From Shinisaurus crocodilurus (taxonomy: Eukaryota; Chordata; Lepidosauria; Squamata; Shinisauridae): a stretch of 64,000 bases of DNA. The stretch's first letter is position 1, and each line of letters begins with the position of its first letter. This document shows, piece after piece, positions 29,671 to 40,590 of this stretch. A program made the translations under genes and the position numbers. Below the pieces are notes generated by a model. It was not told the DNA's origin, made no database searches, and worked only from the letters and a program-made list of their open reading frames with translations. The stretch covers positions 620,001 to 684,000 of the forward strand of contig JAHFWL010000434.1 of the NCBI GenBank assembly GCA_021292165.1, read 5' to 3'.

Positions 29671-31158
29671 TATGTTTGGTGCTGAAGTTGAAGTCCCAGT
29701 CTAGGACTGGATCCATACCTAAGGTTTATTGCAGAACTGTATTGCTGCCATGACTTGTGGGGCACACAATGCATGCAGCTTTCAGTGCCGGTCATGCTAG
29801 TCCTACATAATTGTTCCTTGTTTCTTCTGGAATTTCCGTTTATCACGGCTTTTTCAGTTATTGCGGTTCGCTACCGCAGTATGCTGCTAGTGTGTGCTAA
29901 AGTTGTGCTGCTGTTACCCACCTGAGGTGTGGCCACAAAAACTGTCATCACTGGAGTTAGCCAGTAGTTTCTGAGGGGCAGGGGAAATGCGGCATGACAT
30001 GTGTCTCCCAAACTGGTGGGGAAGAGAGGTGTCTGCCATTTGTTGCTGTGCGGTGGTTCGACTTCTTCCCCAGAAGCTTCTTGATTTTTTTTTGTTTATT
30101 TGTAACCATTCCTGTGCGCCTCCAAGCAGGCTGCTTTGGGCAATCAAGTTTGGGTGCCTTTAAAAACCCCCACACAATTTCTCTCCAGTGCACATGCACA
30201 CCTCTGCATAGATGGCGGACCAGGAAAAAACCCTCTTGTGAAATGGCCGTTTCTGCTGCATGTGAAAGGCAGTACCCCCAGGATAACCACCAAGGAGTTT
30301 GAGAGGGGGCAGGAGCGGGAGGCTTTCCCCCCTTGTTTTAACAGCCGCGTTCACCCCCTTGCCAAAAGAATGGGGAGATGTAAATTAGCCAAACGGCATG
30401 TCTGCTCAGAAGTAAATCACATTCTCGCCAATGCCCTTACTCCCAAGTGTATCACATTGATTCCACAGGAGCCTTGTGCTCGGGAAACTCAGAACGGGAA
30501 GAACACTGCTTTTGGGAAATTGCATTTGGGTGGAAGGGAGGGGTGCAGTGTGCTGATCCTGCTGCTGGCTGGATTCATCCCGACCCTGTGGGAGGGTGGA
30601 AGCAGCAGCACCAGCACCCACCTTCTCCTTCTTTTTAGTGAGGGGCCAGAAGAGCTTTTTCCTTTAATGATCGCTCCTGCGCTCATTCGCCCCTGCAAGG
30701 GGCGATGAAGCAAAATAATAATAAAAAAGCCCTTTTCAAGAGAACACCCAGTTCTACTACTATGGAGTTAGGCGTGGGGTGGCAAACCGGGACGACTGCA
30801 GTACATTTAACAAGAGTGTGCCCTGTGAGGAGTGACTACGGAATGTGACTATAGCAGTACCGTTCTGCTAACTTGACGATATACAGCGTAATGTAGATCC
30901 GCCCCAGGTGGAGGGGGTGGGAAGCTGTGCACACAGCCCTGTGAAGTATTTACAGGTCTCTTGTTCGTTCTGTTTCTCTCCTGTGTCATTTGCATGACTA
31001 CACATAAACCACCTGTGATCAATGTAAGGGCTTCTCGAGCTGAGAAACCAAGCACAGAAAAGCTCAAGGCAAACAGGCAGCAGCTATAAACTTCTCTACT
31101 GAGCTGAGAGTCAAACAGAAAACAGGAAGCAAACCACAAAGTAATATAAGGTTTAAAA
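29671..31158. other. Anonymous sequence
   Basis: 30385-30460 carries part of the CAGAAGTAAG fold-back family. A 190-codon open frame (30136-30708) has no recognisable domain and overlaps frames on the other strand, so I do not call it a gene. Confidence 0.45.
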
Positions 31159-31506
31159 CAGGGGTGGGCAGACTTCAGGCTTGCGGGAACTACTTTGCGT
31201 TTTAGTGGAACCCTAAGATCTGTCAACCAGAGCTTGGTGCAAAATACATACCCGTAGAAGTAAAAGAATTCTGAGCCCAGGACTTTGTTCTGAGTGCCAA
31301 AATAGAGCTCACAGTCCTTCCACCGCAAAAATCCACACCTGGTTACTCCAAGCTTTCTTCATTTCAGCAGTATAATTTAGAACAGGATGGGAGTCATCTT
31401 GCTGCTGCTGCTGTTCAACAACCAGAAGCCAGAAATCTTTGCCAATCTATTGCAAATAACCCAGACACCTATCAGTAGATCCAGATCTACCTTCTGCCCA
31501 CCCTCG
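31159..31506. mobile_element. Non-autonomous hAT element (GGGGTGGGCAGA family)
   Basis: Ends CAGGGGTGGGCAGACTT and ACCTTCTGCCCACCCTCG are inverted repeats. Flanks GTTTAAAA (31151-31158) and ATTTAAAG (31507-31514) agree 6 of 8. The right-end block recurs inverted at 35995-36070. Confidence 0.7.
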
Positions 31507-31603
31507 ATTTAAAGGAACAATGCATTACACAGCCCCTCAAAGTACGTATTAGATTTTATACTGGGTCTTATTTTGAATTTTTTATGAGACGTATGTTGTA
31601 GAG

Positions 31604-31719
31604 CAGTGTTCTCCAACCTTGGGTCCCCAGATGTTTTTGGCCTATAACTCCCAGCATGCCCCAGCCAGCTATGCTTTGTAGGCCAAAAACATCTGGGGAC
31701 CCAAGGTTGGAGAACACTG
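31604..31719. mobile_element. Palindromic hAT MITE, 7/8 TSD
   Basis: Same family as 8839 and 22636, with a 19-bp shortening in one arm. TSD TTGTAGAG/TTGTAGAA (31596-31603, 31720-31727). Confidence 0.92.
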
Positions 31720-31809
31720 TTGTAGAACATACAATGTTTATATATACATCTGTATAATGGTACAAAGCTGCCAGATTTTGTTCTGCTTATATACCCTTAT
31801 ACTATTGGT

Positions 31810-32008
31810 GGGTTGCATCCAATGGTGTTATTCCGCCACCAGTGGAAGGGAACCACTGGTGGATTGGATTTCCCCTTCCCCCCCTGCAGCCTCCTATGAT
31901 CTCTCAAACCTGTTCCAGAGGGTTGGGGACCCTCCGGAGCAAATCCGTGGCATGTACGAGGGGTTGCAAGGGGGAGGTCTGAACATTCATAGGATTGTGT
32001 CCTAAGTC
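31810..32008. repeat. GGTTGCATCCAATGGTG repeat
   Basis: Left block GGTTGCATCCAA and right block CATAGGATTGTGTCCTAAG occur as in other short non-autonomous elements here; GAACCACTGGTGGATTGGAT forms a local inverted repeat with CCACCAGTGGAAGG. Confidence 0.45.
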
Positions 32009-32136
32009 CTGTTTAAGAAGATGAAAAAGACTTTTGACATGAAGGCCAAAATGTTTAATTACTGGATAGGAACAGTTGCTATTATGAAAGTGAATGTTTC
32101 CCATCACTCGCATCTTTTATATAGATGACATTCCAA

Positions 32137-32670
32137 ATTGTTGGGTTGGATCCAATGTTGTCCATGGAAGAGGCCTGGATCCAGCAGGTGCTTCCACCTA
32201 AGGAAGGGGGGGGGGAATGATTTTCACTGATCCTCATTCCTTCTCCCCCCCCCCCGTCTGCTCTGAAGGACAGGGGGATCTTCCAGAACAGTGTGGAAGG
32301 TGGTGTGTTGGCCTTCATTAAAAAATTGCCTCTCCCCCTCCTGGATCCAAGCCCCTTCAACTGACAGAACTACTTGGGTTGAAGCCAACATTGTGCAAGC
32401 AGAGGCCCACTCATGCATTGGGCCTTTCTCCTCTCTCCGCCCTCCTGCAGTCCCCAGAACTTCTCTGAAATCTGCTCTGGGAAGTCCCACAACCCCCCAG
32501 AGCAGTTTTTGAGGGCACACAGCTGGGCTGCAGGGGGAGAAGGGGGAATGACCCCCAGTATAAAGCATACTGGATTTCATCCCTGGATACACGAAACATA
32601 ACTGGATTTCACAAAACATAACTGGATTTCACCTGTTCACAGAAGGGCACGGTTGGATCCAACCCAGTAT
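32137..32670. repeat. TTGGGTTGGATCCAA-ended repeat
   Basis: GTTGGGTTGGATCCAATG at the left and GGTTGGATCCAACCCAG at the right are inverted repeats bounding ~530 bp. Short relatives at 35265-35300. Internal tandem ACTGGATTTCA(C) copies near 32568-32632. Boundaries approximate. Confidence 0.5.
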
Positions 32671-32979
32671 CTCTGTTCAGATCTTGAAAAAAAAAAGTAT
32701 AAAGGGTTGTCTGCAGGGGGAAGCCAGGAGAAATCCGGCTCAACATATTGTGCAGAAAATGAGATAAAAGGTACCGTAGTTACGGCTGCATCTTGCTCAT
32801 GTGTTACGCTGAACAACTCTGCTGCACACAGCTGTTGTTGGCCAGCATGGTTACAAAGCAGCATGATTTGATTAAGAAAATACCCCCCTGTGGCAAAGTG
32901 TAGAATAGGTTGGAATGGATATATTTTCCATGATCCTCACTCATATCATACATTCTAATCCTGGCTCAATTCTCTAAGG

Positions 32980-33450
32980 GCACAATTCAGTCGGGATGCC
33001 TGTGTAGCCCTCCGAACTTGGAGGATTATAGGCATCCTATGGAGGGCTGGAGGAGTCTGGAGGCAAAGGTTGCCTGCCTCCATGCTCCTCCTGCCCTGCA
33101 AAGCACGTAGACGGCCGGGTTTGGCCATCAACATGTGGCGCCCTGCTTCAGAGCGGGAGGGAAGGAGGCTGAGGTGCTGCCAGGATACCTGGTATCTTGG
33201 TGGTGCCGATTTCCTGCCCTCCCCGCCCCCTGGAGTGCTCCCCAAGCCCTTCTCCGAGCTTGCTCTTGTGACCTTGGAGAAGCAGCTGCCACACGGTTCT
33301 TTCTGTGCCAGCTGTGGGGTGGGGGAGAAGGGGATCTGAGTGTGGATCCGCAGCTATGAGGTCGGAGGGATTTTCTGACCCCCCGTAGCTGGGAATCTGA
33401 AAAATCCTATGGCCATCTAGAGGCTGTCTAGGATTGTGCTGCCCATGACG
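32980..33450 (+). repeat. Unclassified ~460-bp dispersed repeat, copy 2
   Basis: Full-length relative of 7243-7710; see that entry for shared blocks. Sequence identity by eye is roughly 75-80%. Confidence 0.7.
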
Positions 33451-33699
33451 TTGCTTACATAGCCAAACAGGAACACGATGGCAGCGTAAGAGACTTGGGG
33501 GAATCTCTGAATTTGGCAGAGGTACACAAACTCTTTAGAAAAAGCAACCTAAGAACCCCCTTCTCCTGCAACAGCCTAGTGAAGCCTAGTGAATGCTTAG
33601 CAGGACTGTGGACTGTGAGTTGGGAGGGAAAACCAGAAAACTGAAGTGGAATGGAATGGAGCATTCTGAAAGAGGGCATGACTGGCTTACTGAAACCCT

Positions 33700-33845
33700 C
33701 AGGGCTTTTTTTCTGGTGGAACTCACCGGAACTGAGTTCCAGCACCTTTTCTTCTATTAATTGCATTACAATTTAATCGCCATCTACTCCCGAGGAAATG
33801 TAATCCAAGAGTTCCGGTACCTTTTTCTCCAGAAAAAAAGCACTG
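33700..33845. mobile_element. 146-bp hAT MITE, perfect 8-bp TSD
   Basis: Ends CAGGGCTTTTTTTCTGG and CCAGAAAAAAAGCACTG are inverted repeats, with GAACTGAGTTCCAGCACC / GAGTTCCGGTACC inside. TSD GAAACCCT (33692-33699, 33846-33853) is exact. Confidence 0.95.
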
Positions 33846-33991
33846 GAAACCCTGAACAGGAGCAATGTACACTGCATTGTTTCTTGCAGGTCCTAGTTAT
33901 TTAATTATGATGCCAAAAAGGAGAGGGGGAAGAAATCGATGAGTGACAAAATATTTTTTTTTTTTTTTTTTTTAGCCAGGTCAGCTAAAGG

Positions 33992-34192
33992 CAGTTGAGC
34001 CTGGTGGCTCCAATGTTTGTGGGGTGGTATATCCATTCTGGGTTTTCAGTCTGAACTTTTAAGGAGCTATCTGTGGTGCTGAACCTATTTTGGGCGTAGG
34101 GTTCAGCACCGCAGATAGCTCCTTAAAAGTTCAGACTGAAACTCAGAGTGTATACCCCACCCCACTGACATCGGAGCCACCAGTCACCACTG
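33992..34192. mobile_element. hAT fold-back element (GGAGGCTGGTG family), 7/8 TSD
   Basis: Arms CTGGTGGCTCCAATGT / ACATCGGAGCCACCAG, and TTTTAAGGAGCTATCTG / CAGATAGCTCCTTAAAA around the centre. TSD GCTAAAGG/GCTAAACG (33984-33991, 34193-34200). Confidence 0.92.
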
Positions 34193-34207
34193 GCTAAACG
34201 TCTAGAC

Positions 34208-34292
34208 CAGTGTTCTCCAACCTTGGGTCCCCAGATGCATGCTGGGAGTTGTAGGCCAAAAACATCTGGGGACCCAAGGTTGGAGAACACTG
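34208..34292. mobile_element. Internally deleted palindromic hAT MITE, perfect TSD
   Basis: 85 bp; left arm shortened after CCCCAGATGCATGC. TSD GTCTAGAC (34200-34207, 34293-34300) overlaps by one base the TSD of the preceding element, so the two sit back to back. Confidence 0.93.
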
Positions 34293-34616
34293 GTCTAGAC
34301 TGAATATGGGAATAAATGATGCTCCTTATGTAGCACCACTTTTAACTGTTATTTATTAGGATGGGTCCCCAGATGTTTTTGGCCTACAACTCTGGAACAG
34401 CCAAAGCTTATGGGGACATCTCCTTTGGGGAAAGCTGTGATGCACACAATGGGCAGAACAATCCTAAATACCTAGAGTGGGGGAGTTCCACGGTGGAGTC
34501 CTCACCACATCCAGAGTCCTGCCAGCTCAGTTTTTTAATAAAACATTCCCCTCCAGACCAACAGGAGGGAATTGACAAGGTGTGCTCCTGGGATGGCAAA
34601 GTTTCAGGGCCTGTTT

Positions 34617-34758
34617 GTAGGGTGGCCACTTATGAATTGTGAAAACAAGAGGAAATATGTCACCAACACAGAGGACCCCACTTTGCATAAAATGTAAATA
34701 TGCTGATTTATATCTGCAGATGCAGATTCAGAAATAATAATTATAATTTATAATAATT

Positions 34759-34794
<36 letters not shown>

Positions 34795-34990
34795 TTATAA
34801 TTTAAATTATAATTTAAATGCAAATGAAGTACAGCTCACAGTGTGGAAGTACAGTACAGTGTGGAAGACTGTGACCAAATGACCTGTGTGCCTTGCTCAG
34901 CCTGCTGTCCAGGTGCTGTAGATGGGACAGCTTCAACTTGGCTCTTCTTTCTGATGGTTCTTTGTCTTTCAACCAGACTTGGACTAGAGA
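34617..34990 (-). repeat. GGTGGCCATGTGTCCTC dispersed repeat, inverted copy, with (AAT)n
   Basis: 34905-34985 is the complement of the AAAGACAAAGAACCATCAGAAAG region of 24745. 34735-34815 is an AAT microsatellite. AGGGTGGCCACTTATG at 34619 is the family start motif in direct orientation, so two fragments may be juxtaposed. Confidence 0.45.
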
Positions 34991-35165
34991 GACCATATAG
35001 CTGCAGGTCCTGCAAGGCCTGGTCCCTGCTTACCTGGCTCATTGCACCTGGCCTGGCTGGATGGGATAGACCTGGACTGTGATAGAACTCCATCAGGACT
35101 TATTCCATTGGCTTCAATAGGACTCCGCTTATAAAGGAAGGCTCTAATCTACAAATATTTACAGT

Positions 35166-35300
35166 GGTGGCATTCAGCAGTGGCTGGTGGCTCCAATGTC
35201 AGTGGGGCGGTGGACTGACCGCCCCACTGACTGGGCTGGACTGGACTGAGCTGACTCCAGTGCTGTTGATCCAGTGTAAATCTGGATCCAACCCAATATG
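35166..35300. repeat. Fragments of two fold-back families
   Basis: 35172-35222 is GGCTGGTGGCTCCAATGTCA plus a short inverted GGGGCGGT. 35265-35300 carries CTGGATCCAACCCAAT as at 32650. Confidence 0.5.
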
Positions 35301-35512
35301 TTTTCTTTGCCAGAACAATTTCTATGTTCATCTGTGTTTTATAATAAATGCTTTTCTTGTTAAAGTATGCCTAAGATCCTGCTCTGTGTTTTTTGTTTGT
35401 TTGTTTTAAATTCCGACTGCTCTGCCATTTTTGGACTTTTTCACAACTTAGCCATCTTATGTTTTAAAGCCAGAGCCATCACAAAACCTGCCATAATTGA
35501 TCATAAGGATCT

Positions 35513-35868
35513 GAGGGCTTTTCTACACAAGGCTGTTATTCCACTGCATCTACTTTCATTTTCGTAGTGGGACTGAGATTCGAGCATTACATGAAGAACA
35601 TTTCCTTTCCTGCTTTTCTGTTACATAACCTCTAGGTGGCACTGTGGCATAGTGGAATAGGGCAAATACACAAGTTGAAAAAGTGTTTTCTTTCACTTTC
35701 ACAAATAATACCTCATTTTCCCTGTTCTAAAAAAACTTCGCAGAAAATGCTCTTTAAAAACAGAAGCGAAACTGGAGAGTCACGAAATTGTCTAAAGAAC
35801 CCATGAACAATCATGAGTAGGGAATGACAAGTGCACAATAAATGCCTCCTGTAGAAAAGCTCTGGGTA
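35513..35868. repeat. TIR element (AGGGCTTTTCTACAC / TGTAGAAAAGCTCT)
   Basis: Inverted termini bound ~355 bp without coding potential. The interior has CGCAGAAAATGC and GAAGCGAAACTGG motifs. Likely a MITE; the target duplication is not clear. Confidence 0.5.
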
Positions 35869-35994
35869 TCCCAAGATTTTGACTGAAACAATATGAAATC
35901 TTCTTCCTGCCCTGTGTTTATTCTAAGCTTGTCTATCCAGCATTGCATGTGCTGCTGCTTCCAGCTACTTAAGATCAATATATCTTAAAGTAGC

Positions 35995-36237
35995 GATGGG
36001 CAGAAGGTAGATCTGGATCTACTGGTAGATCTCTGGGTGATTTTCAGTAGATCCACAAGAATTTCTGACTCTCCACTGAAGAACAGCAACAAACAGCACC
36101 ATCCAATGTGGCTGGCTATAACCCACTGAACTCGGAGGATTACGGGCATCCAATTGAGCATGGGAGGAGTGCAGAGGCAAAAATTGCCTCCGCACTTCCC
36201 TCGTCCTAAAAAGGACATAGATGGCCAATTTCGTCAC
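35995..36237. repeat. hAT end fragment plus ~460-bp repeat fragment
   Basis: 35995-36070 matches the inverted right end of 31159-31506. 36115-36235 (GGAGGATTACGGGCATCC, GTGCAGAGGCAAAAATTGCC) matches the start of the 7243 family. Confidence 0.5.
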
Positions 36238-36489
36238 AGCTGGCGAGTCTTCTTGAAAGATTGTCCAGTGTTCAAATAGAACAAAAGAGGGATGCCCAAA
36301 TTCTGTCCCAGATTACTCCTGCCTTGAGTTTTCCACATTAATTCCCAACTCTTTCAGGCAAAATATGTGTATTGTCCTTAATCCTGGGTTTGGGTGTCAG
36401 CATTAAAGGCAGTTATCCCCCTTCTAACACATGACAAAGTTACAGGGGTCTGTGTCTGAGTGGAAGAAGAAAATTACACCAGTACTTAA

Positions 36490-36950
36490 CTTCTCATTAC
36501 TTCTACATGAGGGAGCGCCTTCTCCCATATGTTTCCTGCCCAATTGCTAAGGTCATCTGAAGATGCTCTTCTCTGGGTGCTGCTGCCCACAGTGGTGTGA
36601 TAGATGGCTACCAGGGAAAGAGCCTTCTCTGCAGTGGTCCCCATCTCTGGAATGCCCTTCCCGGGGAGATCTGCCTGGCATCTTCACTTCACACATTTAG
36701 ACACCAGCTTAAGACCTTCCTCTTCCAGCAAGTGCCAACAGTGTTTAATCTGTTGCTCTGATTTTATTAATTTTATTGCTGGCTCTTTAATGTTTTAAAT
36801 ATTTTAATATTGTATTGTTCTGTTATTTTTATAGTTGCTTTTTTTCTTTTGTTATTTAATTGTTTGGAGGGGGTTTATGATTGTAAACTGCTCCTAGGGC
36901 ATTTGTCAGTTCAGTAGTACATAAGTTTAGCAAACAAACAAACAAACAAG
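36490..36950 (+). mobile_element. L2-type LINE 3' end
   Basis: Encodes RERAFSAVVPI and the end of an L2-like ORF, then a 3' UTR with GTTTATGATTGTAAACTGC and an (AAAC)n tail at 36927-36950. Old. Confidence 0.65.
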
Positions 36951-36980
36951 GCAAACTTTGGCCCTGTGCCAAAACCACTA

Positions 36981-37184
36981 ACATAGAACATAGGAAGCTG
37001 CCTTATACTGAGTCCATTTAGCCAGTATCGTCAACACTGACTAGCAGCAGGAGTGTGTGTGTGTGGATATCTCTGGGATTTCAGGTAGGAGCTTTTTCCA
37101 GCCCTGCCTGGAGATGCCAGGGATTGAACCTGGGACCTTCTGCATGCAAAACATGTGCTCTACCAACTGAGCTACAGCCCCTTA
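36981..37184 (-). mobile_element. tRNA-Ala-derived SINE, best copy
   Basis: Minus-strand head GGGGCTGTAGCTCAGTTGGTA..CATGTTTTGCATGCAG..CCCAGGTTCAATCCCTGGC: A box (37161-37174) and B box (37121-37130), with a TGC anticodon-like triplet in a tRNA-Ala-like context. The tail ends CAGCTTCCTATGTTCTATGT. A (GT)n tract sits at about 37053-37062. Confidence 0.87.
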
Positions 37185-38250
37185 CACTTAGACAAGTAAG
37201 ATATAGTCATCTAATCTAGTCACATACACAACAGGCAAGATCTACCATACTTCACCACCTTAATATGTTGTAAAATCCATTTATGGGCAAGTGCATTAGC
37301 ACTTATGCTAATTATGCATTATCTTCTAGTTACACCATCCAGATTTAATCATTTCCCATCAGGAGTGTGGTTACACAAGCCTTGTTTAGTCTTCTAGTAC
37401 AAGAGACATATGGTAGAATGCAGGAAGCAAACCCCGGGCATTTCCCAACATAAAGACTGGGATGATAGATGAGGATTAAAAGGCCTTTTGTACATTTTAG
37501 GAATGATCCTGCTTGTGGGGGATAAATACTGGAGCCACATCTCTCCATGAATTGACTTCTCCACTGCACTGCCCCGGTTTGTATTAAAGGTTAGGAGGAA
37601 GCCAGTTATTTCATCAGAAAGAGATACCACCAGTCAGTGCAAACAAAATTAAAATCAATGCACACTTACTCTAGGGACTGTGAAAGGTGAAACCATTCAG
37701 AATTCCCATCTTCCTTCTGATCTTCTGAAAGAAACTCCAAATGGGTGTATCATTTGCCCTCTCTGCTGATCTTTCTCAGTGTTGCAAAGAAGGTCTGCAG
37801 CTACAAAGCCATGAGAGACATGAGCATCTTATGCATCTTTAGGACTCTGGGTTTTCTTTTAGGGCCTCCAGTGTGCCAGTTGCTTACTGCCTGAAGGGGC
37901 TCTACTTTCTCATCGAGTGTGGTCCACCATGCTTTATCACTTGGTTCGTAATTCAGTGAGCTGCATGCTCAGATGATGACTTGCATGTGTGAATGGACAT
38001 ATATTCAGCTGCCTTGGAAGATAACTCAGAAGTCCCAATGTCTGCAGACTTCAGCTGCCAGAGTTTTAACTGGTACTACCAGGTTGGTTCATATCACCCC
38101 AATCTTAAAAAAAACTCTGCACTCTTTGGATTGGATCCTTCCATGAATGGGAGGCTTCCAATGCAGAGGTGCATTAGGTGGTGATCTTCATTGATTCCCT
38201 TCTCCTCCTAAAGTCTCCAGGTCTCCACCCCCAATCTGTGCCAGAAGGCT
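37185..38250. other. Anonymous sequence
   Basis: No gene seen. 38125-38190 (TTGGATTGGATCCTTCCATG) may be a fragment of the GGATCCAA family. Confidence 0.45.
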
Positions 38251-38440
38251 AGGAACATAGGAAGCTGCCTTATACTGAGTCACTGGTCCATCTTGCCCAG
38301 CATTGTCAACACTGACTGGTGGCAATGGTTCTCCAGGGGTCCAAGGAGGAATCTTTACTAGCCCCACCTGGAGATGCCAGGAATTGAACATGGGACTTTC
38401 TGCATGCAAAGCAGGTGCTCTACCACTGAGCTATGCCCCC
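38251..38440 (-). mobile_element. tRNA-Ala-derived SINE
   Basis: The minus-strand head GGGGGCATAGCTCAGTGGTA..CCTGCTTTGCATGCAG and the tail CAGCTTCCTATGTTCC align with the copy at 36981-37184. Confidence 0.87.
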
Positions 38441-38640
38441 TCCCCTATTCCTGGGGGCCCTCCAGAATAGTGGGGGAGGTGGCGCTGGATGCTGCAAAGG
38501 GAGGAGGAATGAGCACAAAGATTGTCTTCCCTCCTTTCCACTAGCGGAAGCATTCTGAGTGGAACTCCACTCTGGCAATGCTCCTGCAGGTGGAAAAGAA
38601 CCTGGCTCCGAGCCATTGCCTAATTGCTTCTTGGCCCAAT

Positions 38641-38755
38641 TCGAGGTGCTGGTACTTACCTTTAAAGCTCTCAACAGTTTGGGACCCAAATACTTGAAAG
38701 AGCATCTTTATTCATGCCAGCCTACCCATGTCTTCAGATCTTATTTATTTACTTA
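38641..38755 (+). pseudogene. L2-type ORF fragment
   Basis: Encodes LVLTFKALNSLGPKYLKEHL, homologous to the block LVLTFKTLYGSGPVYLKERL on the minus strand at 40079-40138. Only ~35 codons remain before the Helitron-like end. Confidence 0.7.
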
Positions 38756-39718
38756 CTAGCTTTTTTTACCCGGCGTTGCAAGGGTCGTCATTTTCCTATA
38801 GGAACTATTTGTTCGAAATGCCTTAAGGTAGCTGACTGCAGTTTTGAATCCCTCCATAGGAAAGGTCCCCCTGGGACTACATAATGGAATCCCTGCTCCC
38901 CCAGGACTACCAGCTCCCCCGGGATTACACAATGATATCCCAGCTCCCCCGGGACTACCAGCTCCCCTGGGACTGCACAATGAAATCCCAGTTCCCCTGG
39001 GACTACCTGCTCACCCAGGACTACAAAATGAAATCCCTGCCCCCCCCCGGGACTACACAATGAAATCCCTGATCCCCGCCCCCCCCGGGACTGCACATTG
39101 AAATCCCTGCTCTCCCGGGACTACACAATGAAATCCCTGTTCCCCTAGGACTACACAGTGAAATCCCTGCTCCCTCCCCGGACTGCACAATGAATTCCCT
39201 GCTCCCCCCTCTGGGACTGTACAATGAAATCCCTGCTTCCCCCCCCCCCCCGGGACTACACAATCAAATCCCTGCTTCCCCCCCCCCCGGGACTACGCAA
39301 CAATGTAATCCCAGCTTGCCCCCCCCCCGGGACTACCCAACAATGAAATCCCAGCTCCCCGCCCCCCCGTATGCCCCGGCTGCAGTTCATATGAACATTC
39401 TGTTTGGACGTAGGAGAGATTTGCATATCCGCTCCTGATTGGGTCCCTGTGGCGGCAGTTAATATGAACATTCTATATGTTGGTGGAGTGGATTTGCATA
39501 GCCGCTCCTGAATGGCCCCTGTGAACATTCCAAGTGACGCCATTGGCTCTCATCTATTTTGGGCCGTACAGGCGCAGTGATGGGTTTTTCGGAGATTTGA
39601 ACCCACCAGTCTTTGTCCTTGGGTGATGGAGAGTATGCATGCCCCGTGTAGGAGCCTATGCGATTCACGCAAACACCCGTACACACCCACCCACAGACAC
39701 ACAGACAAACTTTCACAT
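38756..39718 (-). mobile_element. Possible non-autonomous Helitron
   Basis: The minus strand ends in a degenerate GC hairpin (ACCCTTGCAACGCCGGGT), an A-rich spacer and CTAG (38756-38759), followed by T. That is the Helitron 3' layout (hairpin, about 10 nt, CTRR, host T). An intact ancestor would be ACCCGGCAACGCCGGGT. Internal CATATCCGCTCCTGATTGGG-type blocks occur twice (39424, 39491). The 5' TC end was not found; the right boundary is nominal. Confidence 0.45.
38868..39370. repeat. Minisatellite, ~30-37 bp unit
   Basis: About 13 units of the form GGGACTACACAATGAAATCC followed by CTGCTCCC and a variable C run, with some 18-bp half units early on. C-run length drives most length variation. 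Confidence 0.95.
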
Positions 39719-39723
39719 TATTA

Positions 39724-39754
<31 letters not shown>

Positions 39755-40590
39755 TCGCCCATCTGGCCGGCAACCGGCCACCCTGGGCGATGTACACAGA
39801 ATAAAAGCAATAAAATACATTTAAAACAATATAAAAAATTTAAAATCTTAACCCACCCCATATTCCCGCCTGAACAACCAGGTTTTTAATGAGCGACGGA
39901 AGCTCAGCAGAGAGGGGGCATGGTGGAGGTCACTCGGGAGAGAGTTCCACAGTACGGGGGCCGCCACAGAAAAGGCCCTCTTCCTCGTCCCCACCAGTCT
40001 AACTGCTCTGGCTGAAGGGACAAGGAGAAGGCCATCCGTGGCAGATCTTGTTGAGCGGCCCACTTGGTGTTGCTGGAGACGCTCCTTGAGATAGACTGGA
40101 CCGGAGCCATATAGGGTTTTAAAGGTCAAAACCAACACCTTGAATTCGGCTCAGCAAGCAACTAGTAGCCAGTGCAACTCATTAAGCACTGGCGTGATGT
40201 GATCACGCCGGCAGCTGCCTTTAACCAGGCGAGCCGCCGCGTTCTGTACCAGCTGTAGCTTCCGAACCATCTTCAAGGGTAACCCCACGTAGAGCGCATT
40301 ACAGTAGTCTAGGCGAGAGGAGACCAAGGCATGAACCACTGATGGGAGCAGGTGATTAGGAAGGTAGGGGCGCAGCTGCCGTATCAGATGGAGTTGATAC
40401 AGCGCCGCCCGGCTCACAGCTGCCACCTGAGCCTCCATGGACAGCTGGGAGTCTAGAATGACCCCCAAGCTACGGACCTGGTCCTTCAGGGGTAGATATA
40501 CCCCATTCAGCACCAGGTCAACATCCCCTAACCTCCCCTTGTCCCCCACCAGAAGTACCTCGGTCTTGTCGGGGTTCAGTTTCAGCATAG
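39719..40590 (-). mobile_element. L2 LINE 3' portion
   Basis: The minus strand carries the C-terminal third of the L2 RT ORF, then a short 3' UTR ending GGCCAGATGGGCGATAAATA and an (AAT)n tail at 39719-39755. The upstream edge abuts a Sauria SINE at 40591. Confidence 0.88.
39848..40588 (-). pseudogene. L2 reverse transcriptase C-terminus, one stop
   Basis: About 247 codons in one frame with a single TGA near 40153. Recognisable blocks: LNPDKTEVLLVG, VRSLGVILDSQLSMEAQV, SSRLDYCNALYVGLPLK, LQLVQNAAARLV, LNELHWL, then after the stop FKVLVLTFKTLYGSGPVYLK and PVLWNSLPSDLHHAPSL. This is the thumb and C-terminal region after the catalytic YADD, which is missing. The near-intact frame implies a relatively recent insertion. 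Not a host gene. Confidence 0.88.

Noticed and set aside
30136..30708. 190-codon open frame
   Set aside because: No recognisable domain or start context; several frames of similar length overlap on both strands.
36981..37184. tRNA-Ala gene
   Set aside because: The tRNA-like part is degenerate and fused to a SINE body; no acceptor stem at its 3' side.
38868..39370. CRISPR-like or coding repeat
   Set aside because: Variable C runs and no spacer/repeat alternation; it is a minisatellite, and the Pro/Gly-rich frames are its translation.
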